Notes under the pieces: model-generated | Seen by the model: only the letters and a program-made list of their open reading frames with translations | What the model was told of the DNA's origin: nothing | Database searches by the model: none | Assembly (NCBI GenBank): GCA_035560555.1 | Contig: DATMZF010000057.1 | Location: forward strand, 1 to 64,000 | Origin: UBA11090 sp035560555 | GTDB taxonomy: Bacteria; Spirochaetota; Spirochaetia; Treponematales; Rectinemataceae | Length of the DNA: 64,000 nucleotides | Direction: 5' to 3' | In this document: one piece after another, positions 9,264-17,815 of the stretch | How the letters are laid out: every line of letters starts with the position of its first letter | Numbering within the stretch: the first letter of the stretch is position 1 | Translations under genes and position numbers: made by a program

Positions 9264-9357
9264 ATCAGATATCATAGCGACAAGATAGCCGCGATCTGAT
9301 ATAGCCCGCCCTTGCGGGACGAACCGTTAAGGGCAACCGCGCGCAGACGCGCGCGGT
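9264..9357 (+). promoter_or_regulatory. Structured 5' leader upstream of rsgA (three hairpins)
   Basis: Three consecutive inverted repeats are visible. ATCAGAT (9264-9270) pairs with ATCTGAT (9294-9300). CCCGC (9305-9309) pairs with GCGGG (9314-9318). ACCGCGCGC (9336-9344) pairs with GCGCGCGGT (9349-9357) around an AGAC tetraloop. The last stem ends 28 bases before the preferred rsgA start and has no U-tract, so it is as likely a leader element or small RNA as a terminator. I recognise no known riboswitch. Confidence 0.4.
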
Positions 9358-9385
9358 CTATTCAATGAACGGAGATTTTTCAACG

Positions 9386-10483
9386 ATGCACGATACTATG
9401 GAATCATATGGCTGGAAGTCTGTATTTTCACAGGCATACGAACAGTATAAGGATTTGGATCTGTCTCCCGCGCGCGTGGTGGAGTCGGGAAGGGATTCCT
9501 GGACCTGTATGGCGAGGAGCGATGACACTATGGAAGAAGTGCAGGCGATCGCTTCGGGGCGCTTTCTCCATTCCGTCCAGCGCGCGGCGGAAATGCCCGT
9601 GACGGGGGATTGGGTTCTCCTCAGCCGGGAGGCGAAGGCCCCGGCGATCATCCAGGCGGTTTTGCCCCGCTTCAACAAGTTCTCGCGTAAGGCCAAGGGC
9701 GAGACGGCCCACGACAAGGTCCAGGAACAGGTTCTCGTCGCGAACATCGATACCGCCATCATCGTCGCGGCCGCCGGCAAGGATTGGAACCCGCGCAGGA
9801 TCGAACGCTATATCGCCCTCGTCAGGGACTCGGGAACCAACCCTGTGCTGGCGATAACGAAGGCCGATCTCGCCGACGACATCGACGATCTCATCCGTAT
9901 GACGAAGGCCATCTCCCCAGGGATCCCTGTATTCGCCGTAAGCGCCCTCACCGGCGCGGGAATGGAAAGGTTCGAAGAATTCCTTCTCCCAGGCAGCACA
10001 TCCGTCCTCATCGGCTCGTCCGGAGCGGGGAAAAGCACGCTTCTCAACATCCTCGCGGGGAACGCCGTGCAGCGCGTCCAGGATGTACGGGCGGACGATC
10101 ACAAGGGGCGGCATACGACGACGGGGAGGACCCTTTTCCAGCTGCCCTCTGGCGCCCTTCTCATCGACACGCCAGGGTTGAGGGAGATCCAGCTTTGGAC
10201 TTCCGAGGAGGATGTCGACGCCACATTTCCTGAAATTGAAGCCTTCGCCGCTCTGTGCAAATTCAGGGACTGCGGTCATGGATCGGAGCCGGGCTGCGCC
10301 GTGCGCGAGGCTGTGGAATCAGGCCGAATCGCCGCCGATCGCATGACGGCGTGGCGAAAGCTTCGCCGCGAACTGGAGTTCCTGGAAAGAAGGCAGAATC
10401 CGCTGTCGGAAGCGGCCCAACGCGCCCACAATAAGAGCCTGACCCGCCAAATCAAGCGGCGGCTGCGGGAATTGGGGGAATGA
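9386..10483 (+). CDS. rsgA: Ribosome small-subunit-dependent GTPase A
   Basis: A 365-residue circularly permuted GTPase that assists late 30S maturation. An N-terminal OB-fold (about 30-110) precedes the GTPase. The motif order is permuted: G4 (TKAD, about 158-161), then the P-loop GSSGAGKST (about 210-218), then DTPG. A zinc-binding segment follows (CKFRDCGHGSEPGC). I prefer the ATG at 9386, with GGAG 11 nt upstream, over the in-frame ATG at 9365, which abuts a hairpin and has no Shine-Dalgarno. The conserved GW dipeptide then falls near residue 10, as in relatives. Confidence 0.93.
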   Translation: MHDTMESYGWKSVFSQAYEQYKDLDLSPARVVESGRDSWTCMARSDDTMEEVQAIASGRFLHSVQRAAEMPVTGDWVLLSREAKAPAIIQAVLPRFNKFSRKAKGETAHDKVQEQVLVANIDTAIIVAAAGKDWNPRRIERYIALVRDSGTNPVLAITKADLADDIDDLIRMTKAISPGIPVFAVSALTGAGMERFEEFLLPGSTSVLIGSSGAGKSTLLNILAGNAVQRVQDVRADDHKGRHTTTGRTLFQLPSGALLIDTPGLREIQLWTSEEDVDATFPEIEAFAALCKFRDCGHGSEPGCAVREAVESGRIAADRMTAWRKLRRELEFLERRQNPLSEAAQRAHNKSLTRQIKRRLRELGE

Positions 10484-10528
10484 AAGGCGACTGAGGGAAG
10501 AGCGCGAGCAATGAGCGGAACGAGACCA

Positions 10529-10543
10529 CCGCGTGATTCGCGG
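10529..10543. terminator. Possible weak hairpin between rsgA and the convergent leuA-like gene
   Basis: CCGCG (10529-10533) and CGCGG (10539-10543) form a five-pair stem between convergent genes. There is no clear T-run, so termination is uncertain. Confidence 0.25.
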
Positions 10544-10582
10544 CGCCGTTCCCTTACTCTATGGCGACCATCTGTTTTGTCT

Positions 10583-11797
10583 TCACTTCATGTTCCGGAT
10601 GGAGGCGACGATAGTCATAAACTCGTCGTCGCTCACAAGTCCGCGCTTTTCGTTGCCCTGACGCTTTACTTCGGCGAGCACGGCGGCGGTCTGCTCGTCG
10701 TCCAGATCGCCGAGCTCGAGTTCCCCTAACTTGTACTGGATGGAGGGTTTGCCGCTCTTTTTCCCGAGGACAATCTTGCCCTTCCTGCCGGTGAGCGCCG
10801 GATGGGTGGCGAACATGGCAAGGGGCTGCTCGACGACGAGGTTGGCCCCGATCCCGGATTCGCGGGTATAGTTCCCCTCGCCCACCACGGGCTTGTTCTG
10901 GGCGACGGGGACGCCGCTCAATTCCGAGACGAGGATGGAGAGGGGCGTGATGGCCCCTAGGTCGCAGCCGGTGTTGGCTCCATAGAGCAGGTCCAGGCCG
11001 AGAATCAGCTCTTCGAGGGCGGCGTTTCCCGTCCTCTCGCCCAGGCCGTTCACGCAGGAATGGACGACGGCGGCGCCAGCCCCCACGGCGGCCAGTTCGG
11101 TGGCCACTGCCATGCCGAAATCGTTGTGGGTATGGATTTCCACGGGCAAGTGGGTGAAGTCCCTGAATTTCCGCGTGAGGTAGGCGATGGCTTCGGGTGT
11201 CGCGCAGCCCATCGTGTCGACGAGACCGATGGAATCGGGAGGCGATTCCCTCATGATGGCATCGAGTATGGCATCCAGGTCCTCTTCTCGCGCCCTCGTC
11301 GTGTCGTAGGGGAAAAACGTCGCGTAGAGCCCTTTGGACTTGGCGTAGTTGATGACGGGCGCCGACTTGCGCACGACGTCTTCCCAGGTCCAATGGAACT
11401 GGTGCACGAGCTTGGGATAGCCGATCGGCACTTCGATAACGACACCGTCGGCGCCGCAGGCCACGGCCTTGTCCACGTCTTCCTTCATGGCCCGGGCGAA
11501 GGTGAATATTTTCGCCTTGAGTCCCAGGGAGACGATTTCGCCGATAGCCTCGAAATCTTCTTCGGAGACGGCGGGCATGCCCGCTTCTATCCTGTCGACG
11601 CCCACCAGATCGAGGGCCTTGGCTATGCGGACCTTGTCTTCCTTGCGGAAAACGACGCCCGGCGTCTGTTCCCCGTCGCGCAGGGTCGCGTCATGGATGA
11701 GCACCTTGGCGGGCTGGTCGCGCCTGGCCATCACTTCAGGCTTGAAGTTATAGGGACTCACCCAATATTTTCCTTCGCTTCTATATTGTTCATTCAT
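10583..11797 (-). CDS. LeuA/homocitrate-synthase-like acyltransferase (DRE-TIM family)
   Basis: A 404-residue enzyme of the isopropylmalate/homocitrate/citramalate synthase family, which condenses an acyl-CoA with a 2-oxoacid. The signature HDATLRDGEQTPGV (about 35-48) carries the catalytic Arg and the metal Asp. The metal-binding HTHND (about 199-203) and the glycine-rich VNGLGERTGNA motif are present. It lacks the long regulatory C-domain of LeuA, so homocitrate-, Re-citrate- or citramalate-synthase-like chemistry is equally possible. It starts 24 bases after a FadR-type regulator and is probably co-transcribed with it and with the upstream decayed TRAP locus. AGGAG precedes the ATG. Confidence 0.82.
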   Translation of the reverse strand: MNEQYRSEGKYWVSPYNFKPEVMARRDQPAKVLIHDATLRDGEQTPGVVFRKEDKVRIAKALDLVGVDRIEAGMPAVSEEDFEAIGEIVSLGLKAKIFTFARAMKEDVDKAVACGADGVVIEVPIGYPKLVHQFHWTWEDVVRKSAPVINYAKSKGLYATFFPYDTTRAREEDLDAILDAIMRESPPDSIGLVDTMGCATPEAIAYLTRKFRDFTHLPVEIHTHNDFGMAVATELAAVGAGAAVVHSCVNGLGERTGNAALEELILGLDLLYGANTGCDLGAITPLSILVSELSGVPVAQNKPVVGEGNYTRESGIGANLVVEQPLAMFATHPALTGRKGKIVLGKKSGKPSIQYKLGELELGDLDDEQTAAVLAEVKRQGNEKRGLVSDDEFMTIVASIRNMK

Positions 11798-11821
11798 AAG
11801 GCACTCCTGTAGATGCTTCGT

Positions 11822-12565
11822 TTAAGCCGGTTTTCCGGTCTGGTCCGTCATCTTTTCCGCATTCGTCTTTTTGACGCCTTCCTCGACACGTTGGGCGACA
11901 GCGGCTATATGTTCGTACATCAGCGTCCTGGCCGAGTTTTTGTCATGTCCGCTTATCGCGTCGATGATTTTCTCCTGCAGCTCCACGGTCGCCGGCGTTA
12001 CGCCGCTCGAAGGTACGGTCTGCTCGCGGCTTTCCCTGAGGACTTGTCGCAATGAAGAAAGAATCTTCTCAAGCACCGTGTTGTGGGCCGCCCTGGCGGT
12101 TATCGCGTGCAGCGAAAGCTCGTATTCGATGCCTTTCGCCCTGTCCGCTCTCGATTCCACGAGCTTGGCGTAGGTTTCCCGCAGCTCGGCTATTTCTTCG
12201 TCCGTGGCCCGCTCCGCGGCGAGTCCGGCGCATTCGGTTTCGAAAATGAGACGGGCTTCAAACAGTTCCCTGAATTTGTCCCTGTTAAGCATGAGGGCGA
12301 AGGAAAGATGCAGCGTCACCGCGTCCGACACCTTTGTGGCGTCGATCACCATGCCGCTGCCCTGGTCCACCCTGATGATGCCCAGCACATCCAGGACCCT
12401 GATGGCTTCGCGTAGGGAATTTCTCGAGATGCCGAGCATTTCGGAGAGTTCGCGCTCGGGAGGCAAACGATCATTCGTCCTCAGGTTCCGCGCGACGATG
12501 AGCTCATAGATCTTGTCTATCGCCTGTTCCACCACGGAAACTCTTTTGATCCGCTCGATGCTCAC
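11822..12565 (-). CDS. GntR-family transcriptional regulator, FadR/FCD type
   Basis: A 247-residue regulator with an N-terminal winged HTH (RLPPERELSEMLGISRNSLREAIRVLDVLGII) and a C-terminal helical FCD domain that usually binds a carboxylate through a metal. FCD-type histidine and acidic residues are visible around LSLHAITARAAHN. GTG start with AAGGAG upstream. It lies between a ruined TRAP transporter and a LeuA-like enzyme. FadR-type regulators commonly control TRAP uptake of sugar acids or dicarboxylates. The palindrome in the promoter at 13.52 kb is a plausible target. Confidence 0.87.
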   Translation of the reverse strand: MSIERIKRVSVVEQAIDKIYELIVARNLRTNDRLPPERELSEMLGISRNSLREAIRVLDVLGIIRVDQGSGMVIDATKVSDAVTLHLSFALMLNRDKFRELFEARLIFETECAGLAAERATDEEIAELRETYAKLVESRADRAKGIEYELSLHAITARAAHNTVLEKILSSLRQVLRESREQTVPSSGVTPATVELQEKIIDAISGHDKNSARTLMYEHIAAVAQRVEEGVKKTNAEKMTDQTGKPA

Positions 12566-12608
12566 GATCGATATCTCCTTGCCGAAACCACAGTATTGTC
12601 GAGATAGT

Positions 12609-13493
12609 CTACGCGATTTTGCGCTTTTTTGCCTGCAGGTTCACGAACAGCAGGCAGGCGGCGAAAATCGCGGCGCCGATAAGGTCAGTGACCAGACCTT
12701 CGGCCACCATGCAGGCGCCACCAACGAACAGTAAGACGCGCATCCAGACGGGAATAGGCCCCTTGAGGTAACCCACGAGCCCCGAGGCGATGACGTAAAC
12801 GCCAAAGAGGCTGAGGATGACCGTCCAGATTATCTCCATCGCTGAACCTTCCATCAACGGAGCGGGTCCGTACACGAACATGAAGGGAAGAATAAAGGTA
12901 GTGAGGCCATAGCGGAAGGCGGTCCAGCCCACTTTATTGATATCGGCGCCCGCGATGCCCGCCGCCATGTAGGAGGCAAGCGCCACCGGCGGTGTGATCG
13001 TAGAGAGGCGGCAGTGGTGGGAAGTCCCATGCCCAGGATGATCGCCACGATCGCCGTAAACAGCAGGGCGAGGAAGGGCACGCCCATGGACAGCGTCACG
13101 ATCATGGTGGAGAGCTTGGAGCCGAGGCCGGTGACGGAGAGCACGACGGAGATGATGCCGGCCGCCGGCAGGGCCAACCGCGACGCGTTTGCCATTGAGG
13201 TCACCAAAGCTTTTGATGGGGGAATTCGCGGGAACCGCCATGTGGAGGACGCTCGGATAGAGGCTCGCCAGGCACGCGATGAGCCGGGGATTCTCAACCG
13301 CGCCGCCGGTGACGACGGGAACCATGGCGTAGCCGCCCGAATACTTAGAAACCAGGTTGGCGATGCCCTGCCCTAACGGGTAGAAAGCGCCGCCCATGCT
13401 GGCCGTGCCCATGAGAAGTTCGGTCTTCTTCTGGCCGAACGCCGATGACGCGATGAGAGCGATAATCGCGAGAATGAGAACTAGCTTTTTCAT
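12609..13493 (-). pseudogene. Decayed TRAP transporter: TAXI receptor fused to the end of a DctM-type permease
   Basis: The 5' part encodes a signal peptide and TAXI-receptor sequence (TELLMGTASMGGAFYPLGQG, then SLYPSVLHMAVPANS, GKRVAVGPAG). The expected 40-50 residues between VENPRLIA and ASLYP are missing (near 13275). Near 13160 the frame shifts into fused TRAP-permease sequence (AAGIISVVLSVTGLGSKLS, IILGMGLPTTAA). Near 13005, after GLPTTAA, another stretch is lost. The original frame then resumes at TITPPVALASYMAAGIAGAD and continues to a normal permease C-terminus. The remains thus hold the head of one gene and the tail of its usual neighbour, with at least three internal losses. An uninterrupted reading frame survives by chance, but the protein cannot be a working receptor or permease. 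An assembly artefact is the main alternative. Confidence 0.82.
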
Positions 13494-13502
13494 AAAAACT
13501 AC

Positions 13503-13546
13503 CTTGGGGTATGATTCGGTATAAAACCGTTTCCCCAAGTTGTCAA
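13503..13546 (-). promoter_or_regulatory. Promoter with nested inverted repeats upstream of the TRAP remnant
   Basis: Reading leftward, TTGACA (13546-13541) and TATACC (13523-13518) are 17 bases apart. CGGT-ATAAA-ACCG (13517-13529) overlaps the -10. CTTGGGG (13503-13509) and CCCCAAG (13533-13539) form a larger repeat around it. This is a plausible FadR-family operator, still intact although the transporter is not. Confidence 0.5.
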
Positions 13547-13602
13547 GTCATCCTACCACTTTTATGCTTTAGCTATCACTTTTCCATCCTGGCTGATACA
13601 TT

Positions 13603-13612
13603 CCCCGCGGGG
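13603..13612 (-). terminator. Short GC palindrome after the GH13 gene
   Basis: CCCCGCGGGG directly follows the stop codon of the minus-strand GH13 gene. There is no U-tract, so its termination role is uncertain. Confidence 0.25.
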
Positions 13613-13614
13613 TA

Positions 13615-15243
13615 TTATCGTTCGCAGACAATCCAGCGCGTGCCATAACGAGGCAAATCGACTCCGTAGGCGCGCGCCGGGGCGTCACTCAGGTTGGTCA
13701 GGATTTCCAGGCTTGAAGCCCCGGCGCGCCTCAGCGACCTCATGACGCTCCCCCGCATCGTCAGCTCGGGAGCCGCGTCAGCGAGTTCAGGCGAACTCGA
13801 ACGCGCGCGGAGCATCGTCTCCAAGCCGTGCCGCACGCGACAGGGATCCGAGTTCGGCTCGGAGAACGATTTCGCCTCTCGCACGATATCATAGGGGCCT
13901 CTATGGAAGAACCTTGAGTCCATAAAACCAGTCAGCATTGTCCTTTTCTTCCAGAAAGCCTCGTCGTTGAGCATGGCGATCTCGTCCCCGTAGTAGAGCA
14001 CGGGCGTGCCGGGTAACGAGAACAGAAGGGAAAACGCCAATAGGGTTCTATCCGGATCGCGCCCCAGAAGCTCGAAGAGCCTTCCTGAGAAGGCTTGACC
14101 GTCACGGAAAGACCAGCGGGGATCATGCATGAAGGCCGTCGATAGCACCTTGCGCTCATCGGGCGATATGAGGTCGAGCGTTACCTCATCGTGACAACGA
14201 AGAAAGGTGAACCAACTGCAACCTTCGGGTAAAATCGGGAAGGATGTCTCCAGAAGCCTCGCGGGGGATTTCTCGGCCATAGCCTGCCAGAATTTCGGCA
14301 TCAAGGGAAAGTGGTAGGCGGCTTTGCATTCATCTCCATCGCCGAAATATGGAAGCAGTTCAGCAGGCGCTTGGTTGGCTTCGGCCACAAGAAGAGTGCC
14401 GGGTTCCAAACGATCCAAAACAGCCCGAAAGAGCTTAAGTATGAGATGGGTCTCGGGTTGGCTCTCGCAGCTCGTGCCTTCTCTCTTCCAAATGAGGGCC
14501 GCCGCATCCATTCTAAAACCATCCACGCCGAGCGTCTTCCAATGGAGAAGAGCCTTTATCATCTCCCGAGTCACCCTCGGGTTACCATAGTTGAGATCGG
14601 GTTGAAAGGGATAAAACCGATGGAAATAATAGCGGCCAGAAGGCTCATGCCTTGTCCAATTGGAATCCACCATTCCGGGGAAGATGAGGCCAACGCCAGG
14701 ATATCCCTTATCGTCATAGCGCCATAGATAATAATCCCTATACTCAGGATCGCCCGCGGCGGAAGCCTTGAACCAGGGATGCTCGTCGGAACTGTGGTTG
14801 ATGGCGATGTCGAAGATCATGCGCATGCCTTTTCCGTGAGTAGCGCGCAGAAGGCGTATAAAGGCGTGGTCGCCTCCGAATTCGTCCGCCACATGGTTGT
14901 AGTCGGAAATATCAAAGCCCTGATCCCTACCCGGCGAACGCAGGAGAGGGAGAATCCAAAGCGTTTTTACTCCCAATCTTTCTAGTTCGTCCAAGTGCGG
15001 TATAGCGCCTTCGAGACTTCCGCCGAAGGCATCGGGGTACATCGCGTACACAAGGTCCGCTTGTATAGCCGTATCCTTTTTCAAGGAGGCTCCCTTCCGA
15101 AACCGAGCCTCGGCCACATCGATTTCAGAAAGAAGAAGTCCTATCTCAGCTTTTTCTCCCGGATAGAGCCGATCCCATAGCTCCGGGATTTTTCCGTCCT
15201 GTTGACGTGGGTTTTTCGCAGGTTGGTCGGACAATTTCCTCAT
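13615..15243 (-). CDS. GH13 alpha-amylase-family enzyme, trehalose-synthase-like
   Basis: A 542-residue TIM-barrel enzyme. GH13 motifs are DIAINHSSDEHPWF (region I), GVDGFRMDAA with the nucleophile Asp (region II), LLVAEANQAP with the acid/base Glu (region III) and LRCHDEVTLD (region IV). The stretch REGTSCESQPETH followed by GDECKAAYHFPLMPKFW matches trehalose synthase (TreS, maltose to trehalose isomerase) more than ordinary amylases. Close relatives also include sucrose-active enzymes. It is divergent from lacI-aglEFG, so it probably processes the imported alpha-glucoside. There is no signal peptide. GGGAGG lies 6 nt before the ATG. Confidence 0.83.
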   Translation of the reverse strand: MRKLSDQPAKNPRQQDGKIPELWDRLYPGEKAEIGLLLSEIDVAEARFRKGASLKKDTAIQADLVYAMYPDAFGGSLEGAIPHLDELERLGVKTLWILPLLRSPGRDQGFDISDYNHVADEFGGDHAFIRLLRATHGKGMRMIFDIAINHSSDEHPWFKASAAGDPEYRDYYLWRYDDKGYPGVGLIFPGMVDSNWTRHEPSGRYYFHRFYPFQPDLNYGNPRVTREMIKALLHWKTLGVDGFRMDAAALIWKREGTSCESQPETHLILKLFRAVLDRLEPGTLLVAEANQAPAELLPYFGDGDECKAAYHFPLMPKFWQAMAEKSPARLLETSFPILPEGCSWFTFLRCHDEVTLDLISPDERKVLSTAFMHDPRWSFRDGQAFSGRLFELLGRDPDRTLLAFSLLFSLPGTPVLYYGDEIAMLNDEAFWKKRTMLTGFMDSRFFHRGPYDIVREAKSFSEPNSDPCRVRHGLETMLRARSSSPELADAAPELTMRGSVMRSLRRAGASSLEILTNLSDAPARAYGVDLPRYGTRWIVCER

Positions 15244-15286
15244 GGGATCCTCCCTTGATAATTTTACGCTCGCGGCGATACTCTCG

Positions 15287-15345
15287 TGTAAAAATGCTTT
15301 GACATCTCAAAAAAGTGATGTAATACTACTAAAAGTATTTTTACA
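15287..15345. promoter_or_regulatory. Divergent treS-like/lacI control region
   Basis: The rightward promoter is TTGACA (15299-15304) and AATACT (15322-15327), 17 bases apart. TGTAAAAA (15287-15294) and TTTTTACA (15338-15345) form an inverted pair flanking it. AATACT (15322-15327) and AGTATT (15334-15339) form another small palindrome over the -10. The TGTAAA half-site also forms the operator at 3705-3720. This pattern is consistent with binding, possibly looping, by the adjacent LacI protein. Confidence 0.45.
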
Positions 15346-15409
15346 GAAGTACTTTCATTTTGTCCAGAGCTTTCCTCATAGTAAGGAAAAAATCGGAAAG
15401 GTAGGCCGA

Positions 15410-16411
15410 ATGGCTAAAAGCGGTATTACCATCGACACCGTAGCGGATGAGGCGGGCGTCAGCATTTCAACTATTTCCCGTTGGCTCAACACACCGGAAA
15501 GAGTAGGCCTCGAAACCGGAACGCGAATCAAGGATACTATCGATCGACTTGGCTATATCCCGCACGGGAACACCGGTTCGCGCCTGGATAGAGCCGTCGG
15601 AAGAATTGGCGTCCTCATTCCCTTCTTCTATTCTCCGAGTTTCGTGGAGCGGCTCAAAGGCATGACCACGGTCTTGCATCGTGAGAACTTTGAGCTCGTA
15701 TTGTATACCGTCGACACTCCCGCGAGGCTCAAGGCGTATCTCTCCTCCATCCCCCTCTCCAAGCGACTCGATGGGTTGGTGATAATGTCCATGGCCATCC
15801 CCGAAGCCGATATGAACAGGCTTGAAGCGGTAGGCCTGAAGGTGGTGACGATAGAGTATTCCTGTCCAAGGTTCTCATGCGTCGAAGCTGATAACAGGGG
15901 CGGAGGCAGGCTTGCCGCGGAACTTTTCACCAGAAAGGGGTATCTTCCCGCGGCTTTTATGGGAGAGCGCAGGACGCCTCCCTATTCGCTCGAGCCAAGC
16001 CGGCTCCGCTTTGAGGGCTTCGCGGATGAACTTGCAAGGACGGGAGCGGCGCCGCGGCCTGAACACGTTGTGTATGCCGATCTTTCGGTGGAGGATGCAA
16101 AAAAGGAAGCCCGGGAATTGCTCTCCTCTCCCTCGAGACCTCGAGCTATCTTCGCCATGTCCGATATCCACGCTATCGGGATTCTCCTCGCGGCGTCCGA
16201 GATGGGATTGCGCGTACCCCAAGATATCGCCGTCGTGGGTTTCGACGATATTGAGGCAGCCTCGTACATGAAATTGTCAACGGTAAGCCAATCCCTCCAG
16301 GAATCGGGCAGGCTAGCGGCCGAGACGCTCGTCGCGAAAATACGCGAACCGCAACGAGCGAGGCAATCTATCCAGCTTTCGATCCAGCTCGTCGAGCGTG
16401 AGACGACTTAA
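15410..16411 (+). CDS. LacI-family transcriptional regulator of the alpha-glucoside locus
   Basis: 333 residues. The N-terminal LacI HTH (TIDTVADEAGVSISTISRWLN) is followed by a hinge and a periplasmic-binding-protein-like effector domain (RIGVLIPFFYSP through AVVGFDDIEAASYMKLSTV). A longer frame extends upstream, but the ATG at 15410 places the HTH at its normal position and has AAAGGT upstream. It is divergent from the GH13 gene and just ahead of aglEFG, like regulators of alpha-glucoside operons. The effector is probably the imported sugar or a derivative. Confidence 0.9.
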   Translation: MAKSGITIDTVADEAGVSISTISRWLNTPERVGLETGTRIKDTIDRLGYIPHGNTGSRLDRAVGRIGVLIPFFYSPSFVERLKGMTTVLHRENFELVLYTVDTPARLKAYLSSIPLSKRLDGLVIMSMAIPEADMNRLEAVGLKVVTIEYSCPRFSCVEADNRGGGRLAAELFTRKGYLPAAFMGERRTPPYSLEPSRLRFEGFADELARTGAAPRPEHVVYADLSVEDAKKEARELLSSPSRPRAIFAMSDIHAIGILLAASEMGLRVPQDIAVVGFDDIEAASYMKLSTVSQSLQESGRLAAETLVAKIREPQRARQSIQLSIQLVERETT

Positions 16412-16420
16412 ATGGCGATT

Positions 16421-16465
16421 AAGGCGGATGACGCCTTTGGGGTTACTTCTCCTTAGGAGGAGTAA
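16421..16465 (+). promoter_or_regulatory. Tandem hairpins before aglE, the second hiding a Shine-Dalgarno
   Basis: AAGGCG (16421-16426) pairs with CGCCTT (16432-16437). Then TTACTTCTCC (16443-16452) pairs over ten positions (one G-U) with GGAGGAGTAA (16456-16465) around a TTA loop. The second stem contains the complete AGGAGG ribosome site for an ATG at 16467. It may be a translational control element or a terminator-like separator after lacI. Confidence 0.5.
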
Positions 16466-16487
16466 AATGTGGAAAAAGGAGCGCTGT

Positions 16488-17789
16488 ATGAACAAAAGAG
16501 CGATCATGGTGGCGGCTCTCGCTCTCGCATGCGTCTTTGCCGTATCGGTCTCGGCCGATCCGTTGTCGGACGCCTACGCGGGCAAGTACAAGGGTAAGGT
16601 CGTGACGATGGCGGGCCCCTTCGTGGACAACGACGCCGTCAAGTTCGACATGTCGATCAAAGCCTTTGAGGAAAAGACTGGGATCGACATCAGATATGAG
16701 GGATCGAAAGAGTTTGAGGCGAGCATCGCCATCCGCGTCAATGGCGGCAACGCCCCCGATATCGCTGACTTTCCCCAGCCCGGCCTCCTTGAGAATTTCG
16801 TAAAGACCGGGAAGGTCATCGACCTCAACAAGGTTCTCGACATGGGCAAGGTCAAGGCGAACTACATCCAGAGCTGGCTGGATATGGCGACGATGAAAGG
16901 ACAGAGCGGCGCGATCATGGCGGGCGTATGGGGCCGAGTAAACGGCAAATCCCTCGTCTGGTATCCGAAAAAGGAATTCGACAAGGCCGGCTACAAAGTC
17001 CCAACAACCTGGGCCGAGCTGCTCTCCCTCATGAATCAGATTAAGAACGACGGCGACACTCCTTGGGCGATCGGCATCGAATCAGGCGCAGCCACGGGCT
17101 GGCCTGCCACCGACTGGGTCGAGGAATTCATGCTCAGGACGACCAGTCTTGAAAACTATGACAAGTGGGTGAAGGGCGAACTCAAATTCTCATCACCCGA
17201 GGTGAAAAAAGCCATCCAGACCATGGCGGAAATATGGCTGCCCGCCGGCAACGTATATGGCGGCCGAAAAGCGATCGCCACGACGAGCTTCGGCGATTCC
17301 CCTAAGGTTATGTTCGAAAAACCGCCAAAAGCATGGCTGCACAAACAAGGCAACTTCGTCACTTCCTTCTTCCCGAACGATCTCGTACCCGGCGTCGACT
17401 ATGATTTCTTTTACTTGCCGGGCATCGATCCCAAGTACGGTAAGCCGGTCCTCGTGGCGGGCGACATCTACGCAATGTTCAACAACCGCCCTGAAGTCGC
17501 GGCCGTGATGCAGTACTTCGCGACCGGCGACTCCGTGAAAGCGTGGGTTCAGGCCGGCGGAGCCATCTCCCCGCACAAAGATTCGCAACTCTCCTGGTAT
17601 AGCAATGTCGTGGACAGGAAAGTGGCCGAAGTCATCCAGAACGCTACCTCCGTACGCTTTGATGGTTCCGACTTGATGCCGGGCGCCGTCGGCGCGGGAT
17701 CTTTCTGGAAGGAAATGACCGCCTATGTCTCCGGTTCCAAGAGCCTCGATGAAGCTCTCAAGGCCATTGACGCTTCCTGGCCAAAATAG
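16488..17789 (+). CDS. aglE: Alpha-glucoside ABC transporter substrate-binding protein (AglE-like)
   Basis: A 433-residue exported receptor with a signal peptide ending at VSADP. The mature start (LSDAYAGKYKGKVVTMAGPF, then DAVKFDMSIKAFEEKTGIDI and YEGSKEFEASIAIRVNGG) closely follows rhizobial AglE, the trehalose/maltose/sucrose receptor. Two in-frame starts compete. The ATG at 16467 has a perfect Shine-Dalgarno locked in a hairpin. The ATG at 16488 has a free AAGGAG six bases upstream and gives a standard signal peptide. I chose the latter. It heads the aglEFG importer. Confidence 0.85.
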   Translation: MNKRAIMVAALALACVFAVSVSADPLSDAYAGKYKGKVVTMAGPFVDNDAVKFDMSIKAFEEKTGIDIRYEGSKEFEASIAIRVNGGNAPDIADFPQPGLLENFVKTGKVIDLNKVLDMGKVKANYIQSWLDMATMKGQSGAIMAGVWGRVNGKSLVWYPKKEFDKAGYKVPTTWAELLSLMNQIKNDGDTPWAIGIESGAATGWPATDWVEEFMLRTTSLENYDKWVKGELKFSSPEVKKAIQTMAEIWLPAGNVYGGRKAIATTSFGDSPKVMFEKPPKAWLHKQGNFVTSFFPNDLVPGVDYDFFYLPGIDPKYGKPVLVAGDIYAMFNNRPEVAAVMQYFATGDSVKAWVQAGGAISPHKDSQLSWYSNVVDRKVAEVIQNATSVRFDGSDLMPGAVGAGSFWKEMTAYVSGSKSLDEALKAIDASWPK

Positions 17790-17815
17790 CCAGCTGGACT
17801 GGAATCTGCAATCAT

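Noticed and set aside
12609..13538. Intact 309-residue TRAP protein
   Set aside because: The frame is open, but its content switches families, includes an out-of-frame permease stretch and lacks conserved blocks. It is a remnant, not a gene.
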